From the NCBI GenBank assembly GCA_023436715.1, contig JAEZIJ010000108.1, forward strand, positions 1 to 60,327: a stretch of DNA of 60,327 bases. The letters run 5' to 3'. This DNA comes from Acidobacteriota bacterium (GTDB taxonomy: Bacteria > Acidobacteriota > Terriglobia > Bryobacterales > Bryobacteraceae). The notes under the pieces were generated by a model. It searched no databases and was not told the origin of the DNA. It saw only the letters and a program-made list of their open reading frames with translations. Of this stretch, positions 44,771 to 53,625 are shown in pieces (positions within the stretch are counted from its first letter, which is position 1; the number at the start of each line of letters is the position of its first letter). A program made the position numbers and the translations under genes.

Positions 44771-46396
44771 ATGCTGAAGCTGCTGGTTTTGCTTCTCATC
44801 CCGATCATTGCCGGCGCCCAGGACCGCTGGATCAGGGTCCGTTCCGGTCCGTTCGACGTCCTGTCGAACGCCGGCGACCGGCCCGCCCGCGATGCGCTCA
44901 ACCAGCTTGAACAGACGCGCCACATCCTCGGCACGGTCCTCGGAAAGGCTGACCTGACGTCTATCTGGCCCATACGCGTGCTGGTGCTCAGGTCCGGCCA
45001 GCCCGCCCCGCCCGTGCTGTCCCGAGATTCCTATGTTGCGGCCCTCGCCGCCGGTAGCCCCATTCCCCGCCAGTGGCTGCGCGAGTGCGTCCGCATCCTC
45101 ATTGAATCGAATGCCCGGCGCATGCCCGGCGGCATCGAACCCGGCCTCGAGGACTTCTACTCCACCCTCCGGGCGGACGGGACGAAAATCACACTCGGCG
45201 ACCCGCTCCCGCCTGCCGAGCGCAACCCGAACTGGGCGAGACTCCACCTCATCGTGATCGACCCCGCTTATTACGGGAAACTGCGCGTGCTGCTCTACAA
45301 CCTTCAGCAGGGAAGTGACCCGGATCCCGCGTACCGGAACGCGTTAGGCAAAACTCCCGCCGAGATCGATAAGGAAGCCGCGGCTTACCTGGCTGCCGGC
45401 AATTTCCAAACGACAATCGTCGGCGGGCGCCCGCTCGACCCCCGCCGCGACTTCGTTGTCGAAAAGGCTGAACCTCCCGCCCCCCAAATTGCACTCGCCG
45501 ATCTCAAGCCCACCCGGGCCGGGTATGAGGCTTTGCTGAAGTCCGCGCCGGATGCCGCTCACGAAGGCCTTAAGGAATTCGCCGCCGCCACCGAAGCGGG
45601 TAGCAAAAGCGCCCGGGCGTGGCTGGAGTTGGCGCGCCTCGACCGCGAAAAGGCCCCCGCCGCGCTCGCCAAAGCCGCCGAACTGAACGCCGCGTGGGCC
45701 GAGCCGCACGTGCTACTGGCGGATATCGAAACGGACCCCAGCCGCAAGCTCCATCAGCTCAAGATCGCGGCCGGCCTCGAGCCCCGCAACGCCGCCCGCT
45801 GGCGCGCCCTCGCCGAATTCAACATGGCCCACAACCGCTATCCGGAAGCCGCAAAGGCCTGGGCGGAGGCACAGACTGCATCGGCGGACGATGCCGAGCG
45901 CACCCGGATGCGCGACGCCCGCCTCGCCATCGAGCAGCACCGATTGGACTTCGAGGCCGCCGAGCGCAGGCGCCGCGAGGAGGAAAAGCAGCGCGGCCTC
46001 CAGCGCGTCAAAGATGACGCGATGGCTCGCGTCCGCGCCGCCGAGGAGCGCGCAAACCGCGGCGCCCCGCCGCCTCCGCCCGACCGCAAGGTGGTGGATT
46101 GGTGGGAAGGCCCCACTCCCAATGCCAAGCTTACCGGGAAGCTGGTCCAGATCGATTGCGTCGGGCGCCTCATGCGGCTCGTACTCCAGCCCGAGGACGG
46201 CAAACCCGTGCGGCTCCTCGTCCGCGATCCCGGCAAGATAGTTGTGATGAACCCGATCGGCGAGGCGGCGTTTTCCTGCGGCCCGCAGCGCCCGATTCGC
46301 ACCGTTAAGGTCGAATATTTCACCAAAAATGACCCCAAATTGGCCACAGTGGGCGAAGTGGCGACGATAGAGTATGTCGCCCAGCCCAACCTCTGA
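44771..46396 (+). CDS. Secreted TPR-containing hypothetical protein
   Basis: ATG at 44771 gives 541 residues; an in-frame GTG at 44762 is the alternative. A TATGAT box sits 9 bases before the ATG. A signal peptide (LLVLLLIPIIAGAQ) is followed by a region I do not recognise, then TPR-like helices (about residues 260-410), a coiled coil, a Pro stretch and a small beta domain. It is followed after one base by an MFS gene. Confidence 0.72.
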   Translation: MLKLLVLLLIPIIAGAQDRWIRVRSGPFDVLSNAGDRPARDALNQLEQTRHILGTVLGKADLTSIWPIRVLVLRSGQPAPPVLSRDSYVAALAAGSPIPRQWLRECVRILIESNARRMPGGIEPGLEDFYSTLRADGTKITLGDPLPPAERNPNWARLHLIVIDPAYYGKLRVLLYNLQQGSDPDPAYRNALGKTPAEIDKEAAAYLAAGNFQTTIVGGRPLDPRRDFVVEKAEPPAPQIALADLKPTRAGYEALLKSAPDAAHEGLKEFAAATEAGSKSARAWLELARLDREKAPAALAKAAELNAAWAEPHVLLADIETDPSRKLHQLKIAAGLEPRNAARWRALAEFNMAHNRYPEAAKAWAEAQTASADDAERTRMRDARLAIEQHRLDFEAAERRRREEEKQRGLQRVKDDAMARVRAAEERANRGAPPPPPDRKVVDWWEGPTPNAKLTGKLVQIDCVGRLMRLVLQPEDGKPVRLLVRDPGKIVVMNPIGEAAFSCGPQRPIRTVKVEYFTKNDPKLATVGEVATIEYVAQPNL

Positions 46397-46397
46397 T

Positions 46398-47576
46398 ATG
46401 CGCCTCCGCTGGTTCGTGCTCGGGGTTTTTGTCCTGTCTTCCGCGCTCAACTACCTGGACCGTCAGATCCTTCCGGCGCTCGCGCCCGTGCTACGCGACG
46501 AATTTCATCTCTCGAACGCTGGGTACGGCCTGATTATCGCTGCATTTTCAGTTGCTTACGCCATCTCCGCGCCTTTAGCGGGGTTGTTCATCGACCGCGT
46601 GGGGCTGAACCGCGGCATCAGCCTGTCCGTCGGGCTGTGGTCGCTCGCCGGAATTGCGACAGCCTTCGTGAGCGGCCTTCCCGGGCTGGCCGGCTGCCGC
46701 GCCTGGCTCGGCGTTGCGCAGGCGGGCGGCGTTCCGGCCACCGGCAAGGCGATCGCGAACTATCTGCTGCCGGAAGAGCGTGCGGTCGGCAACGCATTGA
46801 GCCAGATGGGCATGGGCTTCGGCGCCATGCTGGCCCCGCCGCTCGCCATCTGGCTGGCCATGCATTTCGGTTGGCGCTCGGCCTTTCTGGCCACCGGAAT
46901 CGCCGGCCTGCTATGGATTCCGCTCTGGAACCGGACCGCCCGCGCCGCGGCTCACAAGCCGTTCCCCTCCAAGCGGCCGGGCCTCCGCGCCGCCGATGTT
47001 TTCCGCGACCGCCAACTGTGGGCATTCATCGTGGCCAACGTCCTCAGCATGACCGTCTACACGCTCTGGACCAACTGGACGACGGTCTACCTGGTTGAGG
47101 AGCGCGGTTTTTCGCTTGCCCGCACGGCTGGGGTGGCATGGCTGCCGCCTGTTTTCTTCAACATCGGGGGCTTGGCCGGGGGCTGGCTTTCGATGCGCTG
47201 GATCCGCCGGGGGGCGGAACCGCTCGATGCGAGATTGCGGGCCTGTCTGGTGAGCGCGGCGGCGCTTGTCGCAACCGCCGCGGTTCCCTTCATGCCCAAC
47301 GCGGGCTGGGCCATCGCCGCCATCTGCGTGAGCGCGTTCTGGTCCTCGGCAATGAGCGTGAACCTCTACTCGATGCCGCTGGATGTTTACGGCGCTGCCC
47401 GAGCGGCCTTTGCCGTGTCGATGCTTACCGGAGCCTACGGCGCGATGCAGGCGGTCTTCTCACCCCTTGCGGGCAGGATGATCGACCGCCTGGGCTTCCA
47501 GCCGGTTTGCCTGCTGGTCGCGGCGCTCCCCTTAGTGGCGTGCGGAGTGCTTTACTCCGCCCGAACTAAAGCTTGA
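46398..47576 (+). CDS. MFS transporter (ACS/hexuronate-like)
   Basis: ATG at 46398, one base after the upstream stop, gives 392 residues with 12 hydrophobic segments. The ALNYLDRQILPALAP stretch in helix 1 and FIDRVGLNRG between helices 2 and 3 are typical of the anion:cation symporter group that includes hexuronate and phthalate transporters. The substrate is inferred at group level only. Confidence 0.88.
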   Translation: MRLRWFVLGVFVLSSALNYLDRQILPALAPVLRDEFHLSNAGYGLIIAAFSVAYAISAPLAGLFIDRVGLNRGISLSVGLWSLAGIATAFVSGLPGLAGCRAWLGVAQAGGVPATGKAIANYLLPEERAVGNALSQMGMGFGAMLAPPLAIWLAMHFGWRSAFLATGIAGLLWIPLWNRTARAAAHKPFPSKRPGLRAADVFRDRQLWAFIVANVLSMTVYTLWTNWTTVYLVEERGFSLARTAGVAWLPPVFFNIGGLAGGWLSMRWIRRGAEPLDARLRACLVSAAALVATAAVPFMPNAGWAIAAICVSAFWSSAMSVNLYSMPLDVYGAARAAFAVSMLTGAYGAMQAVFSPLAGRMIDRLGFQPVCLLVAALPLVACGVLYSARTKA

Positions 47577-47822
47577 TCCGCACCGCGTTGGACGGCTTTC
47601 CGTCCACCGTCAGTATGAGATCCACCTCGCCCAAGCCGGCCAAGCCCGCCGATGCTGACCTGCACTGTTTCCCGCGACCCGCTCCGGAATCCGGTTCCAT
47701 AGACTGCAATTCAGGACGACATCCGACACACCCTCGGCCAGCCCATGTTCGCGGATCTGGGCGGGAGTGCCCTGAACGACGGTGCACGTGGGCGCTTGTG
47801 CGAATGCGTGCCCGGCCCCTAC
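47573..47822 (-). pseudogene. Decayed acidobacterial secreted protein (TIGR03437-like)
   Basis: On the minus strand an N-terminal fragment reads AFAQAPTCTVVQGTP, then GLAEGVSDVVLNC, the opening of the Solibacter-type paralogous secreted proteins. About 100 bases later come VQVSIGGL and, in a different frame, GEVDLILTVDGKPSNAV followed by RIKL and a stop. These are the C-terminal hallmarks of the same family. The middle is missing and at least one frameshift is present. The 5' end lies on a GTAGGGGCCGGGCA string shared with the window-end repeat. Confidence 0.65.
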
Positions 47823-47829
47823 GAACCGC

Positions 47830-47835
47830 TATATT
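47830..47835 (+). promoter_or_regulatory. TATATT box six bases before the glycosyltransferase start
   Basis: TATATT at 47830-47835 is exactly six bases before an in-frame TTG at 47842. There is no Shine-Dalgarno. The 10-base string GCTATATTGG is identical to that before the GH3 gene at 56118. Confidence 0.45.
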
Positions 47836-47841
47836 GGTACG

Positions 47842-49920
47842 TTGACCGTGGCCGGCAGAATCCCCTCAGCAGTTAAGCGCGCTGTTTTCCGGGTCCTTGG
47901 CAAGGACCCGGAGGCGGTTGTCGTCAGTTTCCTCTCGGGCGGGGAGGCGCTTGCGTCTTCGATGCTGGAGGAGGTGCGGCAGCTTGTGCCGGAGCGGCGG
48001 CACTTCACCGTAAACCCGCAGCCCGGTTCGGCCTGGCAGATCTACCGTCGTCTGCGCCGGGAGTTTCGCCGCTATCGCATCGGACTCGCCCCGGTTCTGT
48101 TTACTTCTGACAACCGTCACCGCTCGCTGCGCCTGGCCGCGTTTCTGCTCGCGCCGACGAAAATCCTGGCGTACAACTCGCTGCTCGAGCGGCATCACCT
48201 CAAGCTGCGCAGCGCGGTGGCGTCCTGGCTCTTCTTCCGGGGCGTTCCGCTGGACCGCATCTTCCTTCGTCCCCGGTGGCTCGTGCCCTGGAAAAAGGAC
48301 CGCTCGTGCGATGGCACCTCCTCGCAGGTGCTCGAAGGCCGCCCGTTCACGCGCGGACGCCACCGCGTTGCCGTACTCTCGCCTTATTTCCCGTACCCGC
48401 TTTCACATGGCGGCGCGGTGCGGATTTTTCACCTGGTCAAGGAAATTTCCCGGGAATTCGACGTCTTGCTTTTCGCATTCATGGAGGGCGCGGAAGCCAT
48501 TGAACCCGGCCCCGTGCTCGAATTCTGCTCGAAGGTGGTGCTCGTCCCGAAGCCGCGCTACCGGGAGCCGCGGTGGTCCACGCTGCTGCCCCCGGAAGTC
48601 TGCGAGTACCGGTCGGAGACGATGCGCAGGCTGTGGCACCGCCTGTGCCGGGAATACGAGGTGGACGCGCGCCAGATCGAATACACCCACCTGGCCGGCT
48701 ACCGCGGCGAGATACTGGTGGAGCACGACGTCACGTTCGACCTTCAGCGGCAGGTCCTCGATCGCCAGCATTCGGTTGCGGCGTGGTGGAATTGGCGGCG
48801 CTGGCGGTGGTTCGAGACGCATGTAATCGGCGAGTTTCAATCGGTGATCGCAATGTCGGGCAAAGATGCGAAACTACTCGGGGCGCCGAACGTGCGGGCC
48901 ATCCCGAACGGGGTGGACCTCGACCGCTTCCAACCCGAACCCGAGCAACCCGGCCGCAGGCTGCTCTTCGTGGGTTCGTTCCGCCATTTTCCGAACGTGG
49001 TTGCGTACCGGTTCTTCACGGAGCAGGTCTGGCCTCGGCTGCGCTCGCGCTACCCGGATGTGACGCTGACGGTGGTCGCCGGCCCCGACCCTATCCTTTA
49101 TTGGCGTGCCGCCACGGACTCGCTCGAGCCCCCTCCGGACGACCGCATCCGCCTGCTCGGCTTCGTGCGTGACGTCCACCCGCTCTACGTGGAGGCGAAC
49201 CTCGTTATCGTTCCCACCCTGGTCTCGGCCGGCACGAATCTGAAAGTCCTGGAGGCTATGGCGATGGAGCGGGCAGTGGTTTCCACTCCCTCGGGGTGCG
49301 CCGGCCTGGGGCTGACGCATGAGGAGAGCGTATGGGTTGCGAATACGCCGGAGGAGTTCGCGGAAGGCGCCGCCACTCTGCTGGACGACTGCGCCCTCCG
49401 CTCCCGGATCGCCCGCGCCGCCCGCTCCATTGCCGAGGAGCAGTTCGACTGGAAGCGGCTGGGCGAGCTCCAGCGCGCAGTGCTGAGCGAATACGCCGGA
49501 CCGCCGCTCATCATCCGGCCCGCCGGCGAGCGGGACGTCGAGGACCTGGACCGCATTCAGAAGAGCTCGCCCGAAGCGGTGCTCTGGGAGCCGCAGGGCT
49601 ACCTGGCTTACGACTGCCGGGTGGCGGAGCTGGGCGGGCGGGTTGTGGGGTTCGTCGTCTGCCGGTCCGTGGTCGAAGGTGAGTCGGAGGTGCTCAGCCT
49701 TGTAGTTGACCCGGCTTTGCGCCGCCGTGGCATTGGTAAACAACTGATGATGGAGCTGCTCGGCGGCCTGCCCGGAACGTGGTTTCTGGAGGTCAGGGAA
49801 TCGAATACAGCAGCTCGTAAACTATACGAACACCTAGGGTTCCAGGAAATAGCCCGCAGGTCGAATTACTATCAGGACACGGGGGAAACCGCGGTTGTCA
49901 TGCGGCGGCATTCATGCTAA
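47842..49920 (+). CDS. Glycosyltransferase-GNAT acetyltransferase fusion
   Basis: TTG at 47842 gives 692 residues; GTG at 47848 is possible too. The first ~150 residues look like a Rossmann-type domain of unknown function. A GT-B glycosyltransferase domain (family 1/4 type) follows: RVAVLSPYFPYPLSHGGAVR, then AIPNGVDLDRF and a C-terminal GTNLKVLEAMAMERAVV. The last ~140 residues are a GNAT acetyltransferase (LVVDPALRRRGIGKQLM, acetyl-CoA motif). The fusion may modify a cell-surface sugar. Confidence 0.85.
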   Translation: MTVAGRIPSAVKRAVFRVLGKDPEAVVVSFLSGGEALASSMLEEVRQLVPERRHFTVNPQPGSAWQIYRRLRREFRRYRIGLAPVLFTSDNRHRSLRLAAFLLAPTKILAYNSLLERHHLKLRSAVASWLFFRGVPLDRIFLRPRWLVPWKKDRSCDGTSSQVLEGRPFTRGRHRVAVLSPYFPYPLSHGGAVRIFHLVKEISREFDVLLFAFMEGAEAIEPGPVLEFCSKVVLVPKPRYREPRWSTLLPPEVCEYRSETMRRLWHRLCREYEVDARQIEYTHLAGYRGEILVEHDVTFDLQRQVLDRQHSVAAWWNWRRWRWFETHVIGEFQSVIAMSGKDAKLLGAPNVRAIPNGVDLDRFQPEPEQPGRRLLFVGSFRHFPNVVAYRFFTEQVWPRLRSRYPDVTLTVVAGPDPILYWRAATDSLEPPPDDRIRLLGFVRDVHPLYVEANLVIVPTLVSAGTNLKVLEAMAMERAVVSTPSGCAGLGLTHEESVWVANTPEEFAEGAATLLDDCALRSRIARAARSIAEEQFDWKRLGELQRAVLSEYAGPPLIIRPAGERDVEDLDRIQKSSPEAVLWEPQGYLAYDCRVAELGGRVVGFVVCRSVVEGESEVLSLVVDPALRRRGIGKQLMMELLGGLPGTWFLEVRESNTAARKLYEHLGFQEIARRSNYYQDTGETAVVMRRHSC

Positions 49921-50060
49921 TGTCACAAGTGGCGGCCGGCGAAAGTAGGGTCCCGGCTCCGAACGCGGTTTTAATGAACGTCCTGACAGTCACCTACCGA
50001 GGCCTACCAAACACCTTTAATAACCCAGCTTGGGAAGCTAATCTCAGGAGGACTACGCCT

Positions 50061-50294
50061 ATGCAAACCCCGGAAGAGCTCAAAGCGCATCTGGTGGAAA
50101 CCGACGAACAGTTTCGGCTTCTGGCAACGCAGCATTGCGAATTCAAGAAGCGCCTGGAGGATCTGTCCTCGCGGCCTTATCTGACTCCGGAAGAACAGAT
50201 CGAGGAAACTCGGATCAAGAAGCTGAAGCTGCATTTAAAAGACCAGATGCAGGACATGATGGATCGGTACCGTCACGAACACCAGACGGTCTGA
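50061..50294 (+). CDS. YdcH-like DUF465 protein
   Basis: A perfect AGGAGG at 50046-50051, nine bases before the ATG, fixes the start; an earlier in-frame ATG only adds unsupported sequence. The 77-residue product is all helical and charged, with LVETDEQFRLLATQHCEFKK and IKKLKLHLKDQM, as in small DUF465/YdcH proteins. The function is unknown. A GC-rich hairpin follows. Confidence 0.82.
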   Translation: MQTPEELKAHLVETDEQFRLLATQHCEFKKRLEDLSSRPYLTPEEQIEETRIKKLKLHLKDQMQDMMDRYRHEHQTV

Positions 50295-50318
50295 CCATCG
50301 GTTGCGCTGAATAGCCAA

Positions 50319-50344
50319 GGGGCGGGGCCTTCTTCTCCCGCCCC
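50319..50344 (+). terminator. GC-rich hairpin terminator
   Basis: GGGGCGGG (50319-50326) pairs with CCCGCCCC (50337-50344) across a 10-base loop, 24 bases after the DUF465 stop. A short pyrimidine-rich run follows. It separates DUF465 from the SIMPL gene promoter. Confidence 0.6.
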
Positions 50345-50361
50345 CACCCTCCCTGTGTTTA

Positions 50362-50391
50362 TTGACAGAGGCGTCCGCGCCGGGGCATTAT
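50362..50391 (+). promoter_or_regulatory. Sigma70-like promoter of the SIMPL gene
   Basis: TTGACA at 50362-50367 is followed after 18 bases by CATTAT (50386-50391), which keeps four of six -10 consensus bases. An AAGGA Shine-Dalgarno and the GTG at 50413 lie just downstream. Confidence 0.5.
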
Positions 50392-50412
50392 ATCCCGGAA
50401 AGGACGAAGAAC

Positions 50413-51129
50413 GTGAGACTCCTCTGCACCCTCCTGTTGCTGGCATTTCCCTCCTTCCCTCAGCAGAACGACCAGACCATTTCCGTTTCCGGCGACGCAG
50501 AGATCAAAGTGGTTCCGGACCAGGTCCTGATTTCGCTCGGTGTCGAGACGCGCGCCACGACACTGAGCGCCGCCCGGCAGGAAAACGACAAAAACGTCCG
50601 CAGCGTGCTGGACGCCATCCGAAAAGCGGGCGTGGCTCCGGCTGACATCCAGACGGATTTCATCAATGTCAGTCTGCACTATAACGACCGTGCGGAAACA
50701 GTCGTGGACTACTACTCCGTTGAGAAATCGATCGCTGTCACGCTCCGCGACGTCACATCGTTCGAGGGCTTGTTAAGCGCGGTGCTGGATGCCGGCGCGA
50801 ATCACATCTACGGCATCGAATTCATGACCACCCAGTTGCGGCGGCACAGGGACGAGGCGCGTAAGCTCGCGATCAAAGCGGCGATCGAGAAGGCGAACGA
50901 CCTCGCGGCGGCTGCCGGCCTCAAGGTCGCCGAAAAGCCTGTGGGTATCTCGAGTTATGCGTTCGGCGGCGGCTCGTGGTACGGGCGATGGCGGGGCCGT
51001 GGGATGATGTATCAAAACGTCTCGCAAAACGCCTTCCAGACGGGTGGGGGCGCGGCGCCGGAAGGCACGGTGGCGCTCGGGAAGATTTCGGTGACCGCGA
51101 GCGTGTCGGTGACGTTCAGACTGGAGTAG
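50413..51129 (+). CDS. Periplasmic SIMPL-domain (DUF541) protein
   Basis: GTG at 50413 with AAGGA upstream gives 238 residues starting with a signal peptide. The frame is open earlier, but that part has no signal. The SIMPL/DUF541 features are ISVSGDAEIKVVPDQVLISLGV at the start of the mature protein, LRRHRDEARKLAIKAAIEKA in the middle and the C-terminal ITASVSVTF-like strand. The role is unclear in this family. It follows a promoter at 50362. Confidence 0.9.
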   Translation: MRLLCTLLLLAFPSFPQQNDQTISVSGDAEIKVVPDQVLISLGVETRATTLSAARQENDKNVRSVLDAIRKAGVAPADIQTDFINVSLHYNDRAETVVDYYSVEKSIAVTLRDVTSFEGLLSAVLDAGANHIYGIEFMTTQLRRHRDEARKLAIKAAIEKANDLAAAAGLKVAEKPVGISSYAFGGGSWYGRWRGRGMMYQNVSQNAFQTGGGAAPEGTVALGKISVTASVSVTFRLE

Positions 51130-51270
51130 GAAGAAGGATGTGGGTTGTCGTTCCCCGCCGGCCGCAGGACCGCACCGTTGCGGTCGCGGCTCAGCGGGAA
51201 ACGGAGCTGAATCGAAGGAAGCGATGTCCATGCACAATTCCGGTGCTCGAGACGATAGAATCCAGTGAGG

Positions 51271-51765
51271 ATGGGTTTTCGAATGGAGAGCCGCCGGAAC
51301 TACGCGGAGCGGGGCGCCGCTTCGCCTGTGATGATTGGTGTGGTGGCCGTCGCCATCGCGGTGGCCGCGGTCGCGGTTTATCTGAACGCGCGCTGGGCGG
51401 GACCTGAAACCAAGGCGCCTGTTCTGAGCGACGAGGCCCGGGCGTATGTGCGCAGCGGCGCGCTTCCGCTGAGCGGCGTCGAGATGCAAGCCAAGGAGAA
51501 CTTCGCCAAGCAGACGCTGGTTGAGATCACCGGCAGCATCGGCAACACCGGGGACCGCACAGTTAAGCTGATCGAGATCAACTGCGTCTTCCGCGATCCC
51601 TACGGAGCGGTGGTGCTTCGCGAGCGCCTGCCGATCGTCAGCGCGCGCGGCGGTGGACTGAAGCCCGGAGAGACGAAGACCTTCAGGCTGCCGTTCGATA
51701 CGATACCGCAGAGCTGGAATCAGACGCTGCCCGACCTCGTGATCGCGCAGATCCAATTCAACTAG
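51271..51765 (+). CDS. Hypothetical membrane-anchored beta-rich protein
   Basis: ATG at 51271 gives 164 residues; GTG at 51265 is the alternative. A membrane helix (about residues 18-40) is followed by a FxLYD-like beta domain (EITGSIGNTGDRTVKLIEIN ...), often seen in small envelope proteins. TAGAAT lies 9 bases before the ATG and there is no clear Shine-Dalgarno. It precedes the thioredoxin-like gene by 8 bases. Confidence 0.75.
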   Translation: MGFRMESRRNYAERGAASPVMIGVVAVAIAVAAVAVYLNARWAGPETKAPVLSDEARAYVRSGALPLSGVEMQAKENFAKQTLVEITGSIGNTGDRTVKLIEINCVFRDPYGAVVLRERLPIVSARGGGLKPGETKTFRLPFDTIPQSWNQTLPDLVIAQIQFN

Positions 51766-51773
51766 GGCTTGGT

Positions 51774-52319
51774 ATGCTTAGCCTCGCACTCGTTTCGGTC
51801 CTGTTGTTCGCCGCCCCACCGCCCGATGTGGAACTCATGCGCCCCGCGCCGGAACTCTCAGTGAAGCTTCCGGATGGGCGGCCCTTGCGGCTTTCCGAAC
51901 ACCGCGGCAAAGTGGTGGCGCTCTCGTTCATCTACACCACCTGCGAGCATTGCCAAGTCGCATCTCGAACGTTGAGCAAGCTGCAGAAGGAATACGGGCC
52001 GCGCGGTTTTCAGTCGCTCGGAGTGGCGTTCAATGAGGATGCGGGAAAGCTCGTCCCCGGATTCGTAAAAATACTCGGACTCGAGTACCCCATTGCGATC
52101 GGCGGAGCGATGGACCTGTTCGAGTTTCTGAACATCCCGCCGCAGAGTGTGCGGTTGCCCCAACTCGTTTTCATCGACAGGAAGGGAGTCTTGCGCGCGT
52201 ATTATGACGGGGCGGATCCCTTTTTCTCCGACGAGGAGAAGAACATGCGGGCAACGGTCGAGAAGCTGCTGAGCGAACCCGCGGCGAAACCGAAAACCCA
52301 CCGGAAAGCGCACCCCTGA
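51774..52319 (+). CDS. Secreted thioredoxin-like protein (SCO1/redoxin)
   Basis: This 181-residue protein has a signal peptide and a thioredoxin fold with the active-site motif TTCEHCQ (CxxC) and a cis-Pro in RLPQLVFID. It resembles SCO1/SenC or TlpA-like redox proteins. SCO1 proteins deliver copper to cytochrome oxidase, but the usual conserved metal His is not obvious here. It follows the hypothetical gene by 8 bases. Confidence 0.85.
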   Translation: MLSLALVSVLLFAAPPPDVELMRPAPELSVKLPDGRPLRLSEHRGKVVALSFIYTTCEHCQVASRTLSKLQKEYGPRGFQSLGVAFNEDAGKLVPGFVKILGLEYPIAIGGAMDLFEFLNIPPQSVRLPQLVFIDRKGVLRAYYDGADPFFSDEEKNMRATVEKLLSEPAAKPKTHRKAHP

Positions 52320-52379
52320 AAGCGAGCGGGCGCCGCGCGTCATCTGATATTCTGACAGAGACGGGCCACTCCTTCTGAC

Positions 52380-53144
52380 ATGCAGTACAACCGATACCGA
52401 AGCACCGGCTATTACTCGAGCTATTTTCCGCCGGGCGTGAAATGGCTCCTGATCGTCAATACCGCGGTATTCGTAGTGAACTGGTTTGCGGCGATCCTTT
52501 TCGGCTCCGATCCGTTCCGGTATTTCGGACTGGTTCCCTACGAGGTACTGCGGTTCGGTTTCGTGTGGCAGATCGTCACCTACATGTTCCTGCACGGCGG
52601 GTTCGGGCACATCCTGTTCAACATGCTCGCGCTGTGGATGTTCGGACTTGACCTGGAGCGGGACTGGGGTACGCGCCAGTTCTTGAAGTATTACTTCTAT
52701 TGCGGTATTGCCGCCGGCGTATGCGTCCTGGCGTCCGGTGTGATATTCGGCCAGTTGGGCGCGCGCACCATCGGCTCCTCGGGCGCGATCTTCGGGCTGC
52801 TGCTGGCCTTCGGCGTTCTCTATCCCGACCGCACGGTGCTGATGAGCTTTCTGTTCCCAATCAAGGCGAAATACTTCGTCATGATTATCGGGGCGATCGC
52901 CTTTATGAGTTCCTTCCGGGTGAATACGGGCATTAGCGACATCGCCCACCTCGGCGGCCTGGTCTTCGGCTACATCTATCTGAAGACCGGCATGCTGCGC
53001 GCCAGGCGCGGCAATCGCTCACGCGGCAGTTGGCCGGGATCGCTGCGGCAGCACTATCAGGACTGGAAGGTGCAGCGCGCGCGTAAGAAGTTCCAGGTTT
53101 ACATGCGCAAGCACAATTCGGACCACGACCGCTGGGTCAATTAG
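52380..53144 (+). CDS. Rhomboid-family intramembrane serine protease
   Basis: This 254-residue protein has six membrane helices. The catalytic Ser is S134 in GSSGAIFG and the catalytic His is H190 in AHLGGLVFG. H77 and N81 in HILFNM form the oxyanion-side motif. The cytoplasmic C-tail (about residues 205-254) is long and strongly basic. Substrates are unknown. It stands alone, with a promoter-like GATATTCT upstream. Confidence 0.93.
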   Translation: MQYNRYRSTGYYSSYFPPGVKWLLIVNTAVFVVNWFAAILFGSDPFRYFGLVPYEVLRFGFVWQIVTYMFLHGGFGHILFNMLALWMFGLDLERDWGTRQFLKYYFYCGIAAGVCVLASGVIFGQLGARTIGSSGAIFGLLLAFGVLYPDRTVLMSFLFPIKAKYFVMIIGAIAFMSSFRVNTGISDIAHLGGLVFGYIYLKTGMLRARRGNRSRGSWPGSLRQHYQDWKVQRARKKFQVYMRKHNSDHDRWVN

Positions 53145-53150
53145 GCACCC

Positions 53151-53204
53151 AGGGGCTAAAGCCCGTGGTTTGCCAGCGTTTTGTGGCACGGCTGAAGCCG
53201 TGCC
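53151..53204 (-). repeat. Two-hairpin REP-like element, reverse orientation
   Basis: Read on the minus strand, GTATGAGG precedes hairpin A (GGCACGGCT / AGCCGTGCC, 53204-53185), then 20 bases, then hairpin B (GGGCT / AGCCC, 53164-53153). The order and spacing match the copies at 3.5 kb and 22.4 kb. It lies between the convergent rhomboid and hypothetical genes. Confidence 0.65.
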
Positions 53205-53231
53205 CTCATACAAGGCCCCTATTTTTTAGGC

Positions 53232-53624
53232 TCACCGGCACGGCGCCACGCTGCCCGGTTCGACGGTGACGTTCGGCTTGATGCCGATCTGCGGATTGGG
53301 GGGCGGAAGCGGCATCGTGTCGATAATCCGGTACTCGGCACAGGTAGTGTTCTTCCTGGCGACGGCTCGATAGCGGCGGGTCAGGAGGATGCCGGCACGC
53401 CGGTCTTCACCGAGACGCTTGAACTTCAGCGACCAGCCACGGATTTCCTTGATGCGCCGTGTTTCCCGCCGAAGGCCGGGGATAAGGAAGCCGCCTTCTC
53501 CCGACTTTGATCTGTAGGCTTCTTCGATCTCCTGTCTTGTCGGCTCGCCTTGCGAAGGTTGACCGATGCACGGCACGGCGGCGACCGCCGCCAGCGCGGC
53601 AAGGGCGAACAGGTACGGTCTCAC
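53232..53624 (-). CDS. Secreted hypothetical protein
   Basis: This 130-residue protein has a signal peptide (about residues 1-20, cleavage near CIGQ), then a basic region and a proline-rich tail (PLPPPNPQIGIKPN). I do not recognise a family. It starts 1 base after the stop of the Spy-like gene in the same direction, so the two form an operon. Confidence 0.6.
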   Translation of the reverse strand: MRPYLFALAALAAVAAVPCIGQPSQGEPTRQEIEEAYRSKSGEGGFLIPGLRRETRRIKEIRGWSLKFKRLGEDRRAGILLTRRYRAVARKNTTCAEYRIIDTMPLPPPNPQIGIKPNVTVEPGSVAPCR

Positions 53625-53625
53625 C

